64,000 nucleotides of DNA from Bin87 sp965203855. Lineage in GTDB: Bacteria > Chloroflexota > Dehalococcoidia > Lucifugimonadales > UBA3495. The DNA lies in the NCBI GenBank assembly GCA_965203855.1, contig CBDBDN010000005.1, positions 124,001 to 188,000 of the forward strand, given 5' to 3'. Made by a program: the position numbers and the translations under genes. Positions 1-8,469 of the stretch are shown piece after piece. The notes under the pieces were generated by a model that did not search any database, had not been told where the DNA came from, and was given only the letters and a program-made list of their open reading frames with translations. The first letter of the stretch is position 1, and each line of letters starts with the position of its first letter.

Positions 1-203
1 AAAGCCTGTTCCCGGTCGGCGGCGCCGGGGTTGGTGCGGGCGGCGCCGTGGCTGTAAGCGCGCACAGGCGATGTGAAGCCTCAGGGATGGGGATAATCCG
101 GCTATAACAGCATTGGCAGTTTGTGTTGAGAATGCCGTTCCTTTCGTAAGAACGCCTCAGATGCGCCGTATCAGAAGTTGAAATTGCCATGGCTGCCCAG
201 CCT

Positions 204-383
204 CTAAACGCCGCAAATGATGCCGGCGGTGATTAGCCCCGGCACAACGATGAATCCGGAAAGGATGACCCCAAGTCACCCCGAATCCCCCGATGCTGAG
301 AGCACGGACGGCATCCATCGCAGCACAACAACCGAGAGCAGCAGTATTGCGATGGCAATCACGGCAATTTGCCAGAATTTCAT
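204..383 (-). pseudogene. Small two-helix membrane protein interrupted by an in-frame TGA
   Basis: An ATG at 383 follows a good ribosome binding site (GAGGG, 8 nt spacing) and opens a 35-residue peptide with one strong hydrophobic helix (residues about 5-22). It ends at TGA 276-278. The same frame then continues without a break for 23 residues that form a second hydrophobic helix (LGVILSGFIVVPGL) and ends at TAG 204-206. The two halves together look like a 58-residue hairpin membrane protein broken by one opal codon. TGA is an ordinary stop in neighbouring genes, so a nonsense mutation or sequencing error is likelier than recoding. It lies last in the minus-strand transport operon. No family recognised. 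Confidence 0.4.
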
Positions 384-455
384 TTGACAGCCCTCGCTTG
401 GCTTGCCGGGATTACTTACCGGCCGATTCAGCATATCACACCGCCGGCCGCGCTT

Positions 456-1391
456 TTACCCCGATTCCAGCAACGCCCGCTCCGCGAACTCCGGGCGCAC
501 CAGGCTGGCGTAGGGATGATAACCCTGCACCAGTCCGCCGGCGATTAGGGCGTCCCGCATCCGGTCGTAGCCGGCAGGGCGAATTAGCGGGTCAGCCGCC
601 CATACTCCCGCTGCCTGGTAGCGGCGCACTCCCTCAATCAGGACATCGCGCGCATATTCGGGAAAGACGTCGGCGATGCAGTCGGCAACCGCATCGGCAT
701 CGCTCTCCGCAACCCAACGCTGCGCTTTGCCGTAGCCCGTTACGAAACGCTGCACCGTGTCAGGATTATCCGCGAGGTACGATTCCATTGCCGCAAAGCT
801 GCTGTAGCAGATGTGGCCGCTTTCGTTAGCCAGCGTGGCCGCCAGGTATCCGGAGCCTTCCCGCACCAACTCTCCGGCAAAGGGATAGGGAACCTGGATA
901 TAGTCGGCGTCGCCGTTGCGGAAACGGGCCAGCATCTGCTCTGCCGACAAGCCGTCCAGCAGGTTGACGCGGGCCGGGTCAACGCCATGCCAGCGCATCG
1001 CCGCTTGCAGCGTGGTATAGGGGACGGGCGTGAACCCGACGGGTATCAAAGTTGCGCCCTCCAGGTCGGCCCAGCGCCAGCCGTCGGTAGGCCGTCGCGC
1101 CAGCAGAAAGAAGCCGTCCCGCCGGTTGATTTCGGCGATGTGCAACGGCGGGTTGGGGCTGCCGGCGTCCAAATCCATCAGGCTGCGGCTGATGCCGCTT
1201 TGGGTGATGTCAATGGCGCCGGCCTTGAGCAGGTCGGTGCTGGACTGGCCGGCGGGGATGTGGGCAAAGTCAATGTCCAGCCCCTTAGCGGCCAGAAATC
1301 CGCCCTCAACGGCGGCATAGATGGTGGTGTAGAACATATTGCGAAAGGCCACCCGCAGGCGGATGCGGCCAGTATCTTTGGGTTCGGTCAT
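456..1391 (-). CDS. NMT1/THI5-like substrate-binding protein
   Basis: About 311 residues of the periplasmic-binding-protein type II fold used by ABC importers for nitrate, sulfonate or thiamine precursors. The N-terminus shows the family opening (VAFRNMFYTTIYAAVEGGFLAAKGLDIDF), then the AGQSSTDLLKAGAIDI ligand-cleft region. There is no signal peptide or lipobox, unlike exported members, so the protein may be cytoplasmic or ligand-sensing. Three ATG codons are consecutive (1397, 1394, 1391); 1391 is preferred because AGAGG lies 7 nt upstream. An upstream in-frame TTG at 1406 overlaps that site. It follows a small secreted protein and an ABC exporter, but no importer permease is adjacent. The substrate cannot be told from sequence. 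Confidence 0.75.
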   Translation of the reverse strand: MTEPKDTGRIRLRVAFRNMFYTTIYAAVEGGFLAAKGLDIDFAHIPAGQSSTDLLKAGAIDITQSGISRSLMDLDAGSPNPPLHIAEINRRDGFFLLARRPTDGWRWADLEGATLIPVGFTPVPYTTLQAAMRWHGVDPARVNLLDGLSAEQMLARFRNGDADYIQVPYPFAGELVREGSGYLAATLANESGHICYSSFAAMESYLADNPDTVQRFVTGYGKAQRWVAESDADAVADCIADVFPEYARDVLIEGVRRYQAAGVWAADPLIRPAGYDRMRDALIAGGLVQGYHPYASLVRPEFAERALLESG

Positions 1392-1436
1392 CATCATTCC
1401 TCTCAATGCAGAGTGTTGGGCGGCAGCGGGACAATG

Positions 1437-1736
1437 TCAATTGTCGGAACGGTGCGGCGAATAGCAGTTACCGTCATCATCGCAGTACAGAATTGCCGGC
1501 GCCGGCGTCGGGGGCAATGTCGGGGCGTTATGGTCAAAGCTTGGATTTGGGGTTGACGACCTACAGCCGGCGCCCCGATGTCGCGGGCTGGGGCTCGGGC
1601 TCCGCCCATCGGGACTGGCCTCCGCGATGTCGGCATCGAAGTAGCCGGCATCGGTATAGCCCAATGTGCCAACACTAACGGCGGCCAGGGCGAAAGACAG
1701 CAGTACAATAACTTTGATGCGCCGACGGCTGAACAT
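1437..1736 (-). CDS. Small secreted protein of unknown function
   Basis: A 99-residue protein with a basic N-terminus (MFSRRRIKV) and a hydrophobic segment (residues 9-26) that looks like a signal peptide or membrane anchor. A low-complexity Ser/Pro/Arg-rich tail follows, with three cysteines. The start at 1736 is supported by GAGG 7 nt upstream. It sits 21 nt after the ABC exporter stop and about 45 nt before the NMT1-like gene, so it is probably cotranscribed. No family recognised. Confidence 0.45.
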   Translation of the reverse strand: MFSRRRIKVIVLLSFALAAVSVGTLGYTDAGYFDADIAEASPDGRSPSPSPRHRGAGCRSSTPNPSFDHNAPTLPPTPAPAILYCDDDGNCYSPHRSDN

Positions 1737-1757
1737 TATATTACCTCATGCCGGCCG

Positions 1758-3761
1758 CTAGACCATTGCCGGCCGGCGCACATAGCCATCGGACAGCACG
1801 ACGCCATCCTCGCAGATGCATTCTATGCCGCCGCTTTCGTACTGCTGTTCGTACAGCTCGGCATAGAGGCCGTTGCGCGCCAGCAGTTCCTGATGCGTCC
1901 CGCGTTCTACGATGCGTCCCCGGTCAACGACAAAAATCACATCCGCCGCCAATATGGTGGACAGGCGGTGCGCGATGGCGATGGTAGTGCGCCCCCGCAT
2001 CAGCGGTTCCAGCGCCGCCTGCACATAGCGCTCGCTGGTGGTGTCCAAAGCCGAGGTGGCTTCGTCCAGTATCAGCAGGCGGGGCTGATGCAGGATGACG
2101 CGGGCGATGGACAGCCGCTGCCGCTCCCCGCCGGACAAACGGTAGCCGCGTTCTCCCACCACAGTATCATAGCCTTCAGGGAATTGTATGATGCGCTCGT
2201 GGATGTAAGCCGCCTGCGCCGCGGCGTGCAAGTCGGCTTCAGCAGCGTCCGGGTTGCCGTACATCAGGTTCTCCCGGATGGAAGCGTGAAAGAGGTAACT
2301 TTCCTGCGATACATAGCCCACCATCCGGGCCAGGCTGTCCAGCCGGATGCGGCGCACATCAACGCCGTCAATGGACACCGTGCCGGCGGTCGCATCGTAC
2401 AGGCGGGGTATCAGGTAGGATATAGTGGTCTTGCCGGCGCCGCTGGGGCCAACCAGAGCGGCCAGCTGCCCCGGTCTGACCTCAAAGCTTACGCCGTCTA
2501 AGGCCCAGGCGTCGGCAGCGTCGGGGCCGGCGCCGGTAGCGTCGGCATCATCATAACCGGCATCGCCGGCCAGAGGCGGGCGGCGGTAGTTGACGCGGAC
2601 ATCGTGGAAATGGACGGCGCCGCGCACCTGCGCCGGCGGCATCGCTACGGCGTCCGTAGCGTCCACAATCTCCGGGCGTATGTCCAGATAGCCGAATATG
2701 CGCTCAAACAGCGCCAGCGACGATTGCAACTCTACCGCCGTCCGCAGCAGCGTGCTGATGGGGAAATACAGCCGGGTTTGCAGCGTGGTAAAGGCTACGA
2801 TAGTGCCGGCCGACACGCCGCCCAAGCCCAACGCGCCGTTGAGCAGATAGCCGGCCAGTACATAGATTACCACCGGGCTTAACGAAAAGAAAATCTGGAT
2901 GCCGGCCCAGATGGCCTGCCCGGTCATCTCCCGGCGCACTTCCAGGTCGGAAAGGCGCACATTCTGGCGGTGAAAGCGTTCAATTTCCCGCCGCTGCGCG
3001 CCGAACAGCCGGGTCAGCATTACGCCGGACACCGACAGCGTTTCCTGCGTGATGGCCGTCATCTCCGCCGTGGATTCCTGCACCAGCGACGACATCGCCC
3101 GGCGGCGTTTGCCGACCCAGTAGCTGAATACGGCGAACAGCGGGGTAACGCCCGCCGCAACCAGAGTCAGCTCCCACGACAGCACCAGCATTGCAATCAG
3201 CGTGCTGATGAGGATGACGATGTTGGACAGGATGTTGCTGACGGTGCCGGTAACGACCACGCGGATGCCGGCGACATCGTTGGCGACGCGGCTCTGTATT
3301 TCGCCGGTGCGGGTGGCCGTGAAAAAGCCCAGCGACAGAGATTGCAGATGCGAATAGAGGCGGTCGCGCAAATCCCGCATCACTCGCTGGCCCACCTGTT
3401 GCGTCAGCCAGGTTTGCAGCACGCCAAGGCTGCCGGTAACGACTACGACGCCGGCCATCACCCCGGCGATAGTCCAGACCAGCGACAGATTCGGCCCGCC
3501 CGCCGCAAAGAGGGCCGAGTCAAACATCGTCTGGATCAGCACCGGATTGACGACGCCCAGCCCGGCGGTTACGACAATCAGCAGCCCGATGGCCGTTACT
3601 GACCGCCAGTAAGGGCGGAATGCCGCCGCAATGCGCCGATTCAAGCCGGGCATTGTGCACCGGCGCGGCCGGCCGCGGCCATCGCTGCCACCGTTCCCGG
3701 ATACGCCGGCGGCGGATGCCGGCAGCGGCCGGCGCGGCGCATTGGGCAGATAGGAACGCAT
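1758..3761 (-). CDS. ABC exporter, fused permease and ATPase (MsbA/LmrA type)
   Basis: A 667-residue half-transporter that would work as a homodimer. An N-terminal six-helix ABC exporter domain (residues about 50-350) contains the typical cytoplasmic-loop text (TRTGEIQSRVANDVAGIR). The nucleotide-binding domain follows: Walker A GPSGAGKTT near 438, Q-loop YVSQE, signature LSGGERQRLS near 542, Walker B LLILDEATSALD and H-loop AHRLS. It probably exports a lipid, drug or peptide; the substrate is unknown. The tail after the ATPase domain (GGIECICEDGVVLSDGYVRR) is unusual and contains two cysteines. It starts 13 nt after the LLM oxidoreductase stop, in the same operon. Confidence 0.9.
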   Translation of the reverse strand: MRSYLPNAPRRPLPASAAGVSGNGGSDGRGRPRRCTMPGLNRRIAAAFRPYWRSVTAIGLLIVVTAGLGVVNPVLIQTMFDSALFAAGGPNLSLVWTIAGVMAGVVVVTGSLGVLQTWLTQQVGQRVMRDLRDRLYSHLQSLSLGFFTATRTGEIQSRVANDVAGIRVVVTGTVSNILSNIVILISTLIAMLVLSWELTLVAAGVTPLFAVFSYWVGKRRRAMSSLVQESTAEMTAITQETLSVSGVMLTRLFGAQRREIERFHRQNVRLSDLEVRREMTGQAIWAGIQIFFSLSPVVIYVLAGYLLNGALGLGGVSAGTIVAFTTLQTRLYFPISTLLRTAVELQSSLALFERIFGYLDIRPEIVDATDAVAMPPAQVRGAVHFHDVRVNYRRPPLAGDAGYDDADATGAGPDAADAWALDGVSFEVRPGQLAALVGPSGAGKTTISYLIPRLYDATAGTVSIDGVDVRRIRLDSLARMVGYVSQESYLFHASIRENLMYGNPDAAEADLHAAAQAAYIHERIIQFPEGYDTVVGERGYRLSGGERQRLSIARVILHQPRLLILDEATSALDTTSERYVQAALEPLMRGRTTIAIAHRLSTILAADVIFVVDRGRIVERGTHQELLARNGLYAELYEQQYESGGIECICEDGVVLSDGYVRRPAMV

Positions 3762-3774
3762 AGCGGCAGCGCAG

Positions 3775-4659
3775 TCAGCCTATCGCTTCTTTCAGGCGGC
3801 GGATGGCGTCAATGTGGTCGTCGGGAGCGGCGGGGCCCCGCCGGCCGGCGGCGATATGCGTTGCGCCCATTGCCTCCCAGGAACGCAGTTCGTTGAGCCA
3901 ATCCTCCGGGTTGTTGTCGGCGGTAATAGTGATGCGCCCCTCAAAGCCGATTTCCGACGGGTCGCGGCCGGCGGCGTCGGCTTGCTGTCGGATCCGGTTC
4001 AGGATGGCCTGTCCGCCGGCGTCGGGCGCAAACATCGGAAAATAGCCGTCGGCCAGCCGGCCGATGCGGCGGATGGCGGCGGCGGGCGGCGTCGGCGCAG
4101 TGCTGCGGCCGGCGCCAATCCAAATGGGGATGGGACGCTGCACCGGCAGCGGGTTGATGCCGGCGTGAGTAATGTCGTGATATTCGCCGTGGTAGTCAAT
4201 GACTTCCTCAGTCCAGAGCCGGCGCAGCACTTCAATTTGCTCGGCGCAGCGGCGGCCCCGGCTGGCAAAGTCCACGCCCAGCGCTTCGTACTCAACCGAG
4301 TTCCAGCCCACGCCGATGCCCAAGCGCAGCCGCCCGCCGGAAAGCAGGTCAACTTCGGCGGCCTGCTTGGCGACCAGGGCGGTCTGACGCTGGGGCAGGA
4401 TAAGGATGCCGGTAGTGAGGCCGATGGTTTTGGTGACGGCGGCCAGATACGCCATCAGCGTAAAGGGTTCGTGGATATAGGATTCGTGGGTATAGGGAAA
4501 CTGCGGCACTTCGGGATGCTTTTCCGGCACGGCGCCAAGGACGTGGTCCAGGATACGGACGTGCGAATAGCCCAGATCCTCGGCGGCCTGGATGTAATCC
4601 CGCAAGGCCCCAAAGTCGTCGCCAAGCTCAACGATAGGAACGGAAACGCCAATTTGCAT
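3775..4659 (-). CDS. LLM-class F420-dependent oxidoreductase
   Basis: A 294-residue luciferase-like monooxygenase fold (TIM barrel). Family landmarks are visible: the N-terminal MQIGVSVPIVELGDDF, the LTTGILILPQRQTALVAKQAAEVDLLSGGRLRLGIGVGW block, and the mid-protein WIGAGRS segment. Proteins of this subgroup use F420 or flavin to oxidise or reduce small organic substrates; this is family knowledge and the substrate is not predictable. The ATG at 4659 has GGGAGG about 11 nt upstream. It is the first gene of the minus-strand run leading into the ABC exporter. Confidence 0.85.
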   Translation of the reverse strand: MQIGVSVPIVELGDDFGALRDYIQAAEDLGYSHVRILDHVLGAVPEKHPEVPQFPYTHESYIHEPFTLMAYLAAVTKTIGLTTGILILPQRQTALVAKQAAEVDLLSGGRLRLGIGVGWNSVEYEALGVDFASRGRRCAEQIEVLRRLWTEEVIDYHGEYHDITHAGINPLPVQRPIPIWIGAGRSTAPTPPAAAIRRIGRLADGYFPMFAPDAGGQAILNRIRQQADAAGRDPSEIGFEGRITITADNNPEDWLNELRSWEAMGATHIAAGRRGPAAPDDHIDAIRRLKEAIG

Positions 4660-4826
4660 GGTGATAAAAACCTCCCGCTGCGTATGGCAGGGCCGGATGG
4701 GACGGGTTGGGTTGTCGGTGCGTCCGGCTTGAGGGGAATGATACCACTGGCGCTGGGGGGATGGGATGGGGGCAGCCCAAAGAAAAAGCCGGCTGAAATT
4801 GACCGGCCCGCATCCGCAGCATAGAG

Positions 4827-4873
4827 GGAATAGCGGGCGGGGCTTGACTATCTCAAGCCCCGCCCGCTATTCC
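4827..4873. terminator. Perfect 21-bp inverted repeat, terminator-like
   Basis: GGAATAGCGGGCGGGG... pairs perfectly over 21 bp with its complement across a 5-nt loop (CTATC). It starts 16 bp beyond the stop of the DGQHR gene, so it would form a very stable hairpin at the 3' end of that operon. No T-tract follows on either strand, so a terminator, an mRNA-stabilising hairpin or an element boundary are all possible. Confidence 0.55.
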
Positions 4874-4889
4874 CTGCGCTATTCGGTTT

Positions 4890-6155
4890 CTACGCCACTG
4901 GGTCCGGCAGTTTGTGTTTTTCCCAACCCGGGCCGTGAATGTGTTCAAGTAGAGCGTTGGCTTCCTCATCGGTCAACTTGGCGCCGCCAAGATGGGCGAT
5001 GAATTGGCAAGCGCGGTTGACGGCAGTGCCGCCGGACATAACGCGCCCGTTGGGATTCATCAGAACGCCATGCCAAAGCTCGGCATCGGCGCTCCAATTG
5101 ATGCGATTCAATCGGTCGCACAGCTCCTCATCCGATACGCCGACGCACTTGTCCCGCATCAGCAAGTATGCCCTTACAAGGGAAAGCTGACCTATGGGCT
5201 TTCCTAGCAAAGTCTTTTCCCGAATTTCAATGCGGGTTTTATCTCCGGCAGGGGACGGGTCGGAAATGGCTTTCGCCCAAGGGGCAATGTGCGACAGCAA
5301 ACGTTCCCACACCAATTGGATTTGCTCCTTGACCAGCGGTTGCCGTGGCTTTGGGAGGTCCTTCGGCTTGCCGGAGCCTTCAATTTTCAGACCGTTGACG
5401 ATTGCCATATTGGCGTCGTAGAAAGTCGCCAGCGTAGTGAACTCGCGGGACGTTCTGTTGAGGCTGTTGGAGCTGATTTTGACGAGGCCCGGGTCGAGAA
5501 TCCCTACCTCTTTCCGCAACAACTCTCGCGTAATGACAGCGATTGCGTCATCATCGTCGGTTATCAGGTTATCTCCCTTGACCGTCGGTTTGGCGTAGCG
5601 ATTGATTTTGTTAAAAATCCGTCGGGAGCCTTGGTCTGTGAAACGCACCAAAATGACTGCAACGTCGTCTTTGCCAAGTTCGATATTGCTTTCAATGCTC
5701 TCAATCTCCCGGTTGTTTTGGTCGATTCCTTCAATGGCAAACCTGAATGCCATCAAACGATGTTGCCCGTCAAGCGGCACCAGTATTTCACTGCCGCTCA
5801 AAACCACAAAACCCAAATCCCGAGCGTGGCTCTGATACGTCCGGCGAAACACCGATTTCACGTCCATGAACTCCGACAATGGCTCAAAGTCCATATCAGC
5901 GTCGTTCAAAGCCGCCAGTACAACAGCCCCCGAGAAACGATCTTCGTCTTTATTGGCGAAGTACGGAGCGATTTCTTTGCGGATCCGAGTAAAGTTGATT
6001 TCGCGTTGGTAGCGTTCCTCGATAGTGGTGTCCTCCCATCCTTTGAGGTCTTTCGGGAATCGCACTTTCTGCAAAATTTCCCCTACCTTCATTGTGGATA
6101 GATAGTACTCAATGTTTCCGAAAGTCCCGCGCATAGCAGGAATAACCGTTGACAT
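4890..6155 (-). CDS. DGQHR-domain protein (DndB/DpdB-like)
   Basis: A 421-residue protein with the defining DGQHR motif at residues 129-133 (VPLDGQHRLMAF) and the downstream NKINRYAKPT segment typical of this ParB/sulfiredoxin-like family. Members include DndB, a regulator of DNA phosphorothioation, and DpdB of 7-deazaguanine DNA modification. It is the last gene of a three-gene minus-strand run behind a GIY-YIG nuclease (29 nt gap) and a PP-loop enzyme. Base composition looks clearly lower in GC than flanking genes, suggesting transfer. Role inferred: nucleotide- or DNA-binding regulatory or modification subunit. DndA, DndD and DndE are not found nearby. Confidence 0.8.
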   Translation of the reverse strand: MSTVIPAMRGTFGNIEYYLSTMKVGEILQKVRFPKDLKGWEDTTIEERYQREINFTRIRKEIAPYFANKDEDRFSGAVVLAALNDADMDFEPLSEFMDVKSVFRRTYQSHARDLGFVVLSGSEILVPLDGQHRLMAFRFAIEGIDQNNREIESIESNIELGKDDVAVILVRFTDQGSRRIFNKINRYAKPTVKGDNLITDDDDAIAVITRELLRKEVGILDPGLVKISSNSLNRTSREFTTLATFYDANMAIVNGLKIEGSGKPKDLPKPRQPLVKEQIQLVWERLLSHIAPWAKAISDPSPAGDKTRIEIREKTLLGKPIGQLSLVRAYLLMRDKCVGVSDEELCDRLNRINWSADAELWHGVLMNPNGRVMSGGTAVNRACQFIAHLGGAKLTDEEANALLEHIHGPGWEKHKLPDPVA

Positions 6156-6184
6156 GGTTTCCTCCTTTTGATTCGTGCGTTCTG

Positions 6185-6523
6185 TTACGCGATGTTGTTG
6201 AAAGGCCGCAATTTTGCTACGGCCTTACCTTCCACTGTCCTCAATTCAGACGCAGAGTATCCAGGCAATGCAACATAGGATACCATAATTTCCCCATAGA
6301 ACGCAGAGAAATACCGTTGCAACCCAGTGTTGTGCGTACCCATGCGATGGCGGCCTATTCGCTGTTGAATGTCCGTTGTCATTCCAACGTAGAGGCAAGC
6401 GCCGCCAGAAAGCCAAAACGCGTACAAGCCACGTAGTCCAGGTTGCACGCGATAGTGAAACCCGAAATCAAAACCTTGCCGCTGTGTTCGCAGTACGTTC
6501 ACAGCGCAACACGCCGTAGCCAT
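6185..6523 (-). CDS. GIY-YIG nuclease-domain protein
   Basis: A 112-residue protein whose second half is a minimal GIY-YIG domain: GLY at 32-34, YVG at 45-47, arginines in QQRIGRHR (55-60), a candidate catalytic Glu98 (TVEGKAVAKL) and a terminal NN (109-110). The fold cuts DNA through a metal-dependent one-step mechanism (family knowledge). The start at 6523 lies one nucleotide after the TGA of the upstream PP-loop gene (TGATATG), indicating translational coupling. In-frame upstream codons would run far into that gene and are rejected. Likely the nuclease of a modification or restriction cassette. Confidence 0.75.
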   Translation of the reverse strand: MATACCAVNVLRTQRQGFDFGFHYRVQPGLRGLYAFWLSGGACLYVGMTTDIQQRIGRHRMGTHNTGLQRYFSAFYGEIMVSYVALPGYSASELRTVEGKAVAKLRPFNNIA

Positions 6524-6524
6524 A

Positions 6525-7349
6525 TCACACCCCGCATAGCCCTTCGCATTCGTCGCCAAACAACTGCATCTGCGATGATGCCGCAAACGCCACTTCGTCC
6601 AATGGCTGTAGGCTGCTGTGCAGGTACATTTCGCCGCCAAAGCGTTCTGCACGGCCTGATGCGCGTAGGGCAGCGTCAACAAAAACGGCGTCATCCCAGG
6701 ATTCCCGGTCAAACTGCTTCATCGCCGCCCATTCGGAGTCAGTATGATACGGGCAACCGATGCAGGCGCTGCGCGGCAAAGTCCGCCCCGGGTAACGCTC
6801 GGAGAACCATCGCTGGCAGTCGGTGCGCGTCATTTTTAACAGTTGGATCAATGGCCAATAATTTGTGATCCACCGCTGACGGCTCTCCTTCATACGGATG
6901 ATTTCGTCGCGGCTAATGCCAATCCACAACTCAACGAAAACGCCCTCGGGAACCGCCTGCCGATAGCCAAGCCCCAACAGGTCGCGCAGTTCCGTTTCAA
7001 TAGGCGTCAGTTTGTATTCGCGAGTGCATTGACGCTTGGCAAGGCCGCTTTTGCCGCTTTTGGAGCGCACAAAAGCGGGGATGGAGCTGAACGACTGCCC
7101 GGTGGAGTTCGTGCCGGCGAGGATGTCGTCTCGGATGTTGCTTTTCTGGATTCGTCGCACCGGGAACGGCAGTTGCGTCTCCAGCCAATCCAGATGGCGA
7201 TAGACGCCAGCCGGCTCCCACCCGGTGTCGGCGAAAATAGCGAAATCCGGCATCGGCTTGATGAGGCCCTCGGCCGCCATCAACGCCATTACCGAACTCT
7301 GCACCCCGCCACCTAGCGAGATGACGGTAAGATCTGCCAGTCCGTTCAT
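6525..7349 (-). CDS. PP-loop (PAPS reductase/DndC-like) ATP pyrophosphatase
   Basis: A 274-residue member of the adenine nucleotide alpha-hydrolase superfamily. The PP-loop is SLGGGVQSS at residues 11-19. Further family marks are FADTGWEP (39-46), CTREYKLTPIE (108-118) and CIGCPYHT (186-193). Cys108, Cys168, Cys186 and Cys189 could bind an iron-sulfur cluster, as in DndC, though this pattern is inferred. Such enzymes adenylate a substrate before sulfur transfer; phage and DNA-phosphorothioation relatives are known. It is first in a coupled cassette with GIY-YIG and DGQHR proteins, which points to nucleic-acid modification rather than sulfate assimilation. Confidence 0.75.
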   Translation of the reverse strand: MNGLADLTVISLGGGVQSSVMALMAAEGLIKPMPDFAIFADTGWEPAGVYRHLDWLETQLPFPVRRIQKSNIRDDILAGTNSTGQSFSSIPAFVRSKSGKSGLAKRQCTREYKLTPIETELRDLLGLGYRQAVPEGVFVELWIGISRDEIIRMKESRQRWITNYWPLIQLLKMTRTDCQRWFSERYPGRTLPRSACIGCPYHTDSEWAAMKQFDRESWDDAVFVDAALRASGRAERFGGEMYLHSSLQPLDEVAFAASSQMQLFGDECEGLCGV

Positions 7350-7499
7350 TTTCCCTCAAAACCGCAGCTGCGTATGCCCACTCTCCCGCCCTTGCGATTT
7401 AGATTGACAGCCCTCTTATACCATAGTGGTAGCCGCTATGCAAATTAGGGCTGCTACCCGCAAAGCCGAAAAATCCCATCCATCCCCGGATTGCCCCCG

Positions 7500-8315
7500 T
7501 CAAATCATAAAGTTCATTTCCCCCACTATCCGTTCCCCCAGAGCGCGGTTGCCGGCGATGGCTACCGCATCCGCGGCCAGCGCGGCCTCCGCCGTCCAGC
7601 GGCCCGTGCCCAAGGCGTTGAATGCCGTCAGGTCCATGGTCAGGCGGACAGTGGGGGATGCCGGCGCGGCGGCGGCGTCCATCCGGTGGGCGCGACCGCC
7701 GTCCATATTGAGGGCGATGCTGCCGCCCACTGCGCCGGTGATGTCAAACACTACCGTGGTGCCGTCATCGGGTTTGACTTTGCGCCCCACTACGAAGGGC
7801 ATCGCCATCTCGGTGCGCCCGTAGGCGTGTCGAGCCACCGGCCCGTCCAGGTGGCCGGGAATGTCTAGCGCGCGGCGGATGTCCTGCTCGTGAACCCAAG
7901 CGTCATAGATGCGGATGCGGAGCAGGTCGGTGTAGGGGCCGCGCCCCAGCGGATTGTCGGCTTCGGCGGCGAAATCGGCGTCGGTCATCGCCCGTAGCGC
8001 GGACAGCCGTTCCGCCGTAATCTCCCGAAATTCGGCCAGCACTGCGGCGCCGCTGAACTGCCGACGGTAATCCACCAGCCGCTCGTTGCTCTGCCCGACT
8101 TCGTTGCGGACATTGGAAGTGTCGGCGGGCTCGTGTTCCGGCGCCGGCCGGCCCAGCAGCCGGCATTCGCTGCCCACCAGATGGGAAATCTGGTCCTGCA
8201 CCGACCAACCGGGACATTCCGTCGGCGTGGCCCACTGTTCCGGCGTAAAGCCGTCGCACAGGTCGGATAGGGACTGCCACACGGTTGCCATCAGGTCAAC
8301 GATTTGCTGCGACAT
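7500..8315 (-). CDS. Maleylpyruvate isomerase-type mycothiol-dependent (DinB-fold) protein
   Basis: 271 residues. The N-terminal four-helix DinB/MDMPI domain shows PTECPGWSVQDQISHLVGSE and the second metal-site helix YDAWVHEQDIRRAL, consistent with a histidine-bound divalent metal. A C-terminal alpha/beta domain follows (VVGRKVKPDDGTTVVFDITG). Family members use mycothiol or an unknown thiol as cofactor; the reaction here is not predictable. Start ATG at 8315. Flanked by the PP-loop cassette and a broken MNT-HEPN gene, with no operon partner. Confidence 0.75.
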   Translation of the reverse strand: MSQQIVDLMATVWQSLSDLCDGFTPEQWATPTECPGWSVQDQISHLVGSECRLLGRPAPEHEPADTSNVRNEVGQSNERLVDYRRQFSGAAVLAEFREITAERLSALRAMTDADFAAEADNPLGRGPYTDLLRIRIYDAWVHEQDIRRALDIPGHLDGPVARHAYGRTEMAMPFVVGRKVKPDDGTTVVFDITGAVGGSIALNMDGGRAHRMDAAAAPASPTVRLTMDLTAFNALGTGRWTAEAALAADAVAIAGNRALGERIVGEMNFMI

Positions 8316-8469
8316 TTTGCGTACTCCACAGGGCGGTCAGATGAGATGGATAGTTTGTTGGTCCGCTGCGTACCCAAGCCGTCGTCGCCGGCGTGATAGG
8401 CGGCTCCGGTTCAGTCAGATTTACGATGTCGGCCATTGCTGTGCTTCCCAATTTCCGGTTGCCGGCGCG

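Noticed and set aside
1..65. Possible 5' end of a minus-strand gene (RAYSHGAARTNPGAADRE from GTG 63-65)
   Set aside because: Plausible protein text but only about 20 codons are visible, and there is no clear ribosome binding site.
813..1556. Long plus-strand frame opposite the NMT1-like gene, and many similar long frames opposite other genes
   Set aside because: High GC creates long antisense frames. Their translations are low complexity with no motifs, while the opposite strand has a clear family match.
4827..4873. Terminal inverted repeat of a transposon
   Set aside because: It is a single tight hairpin with no transposase and no matching copy at the other end of the cassette.
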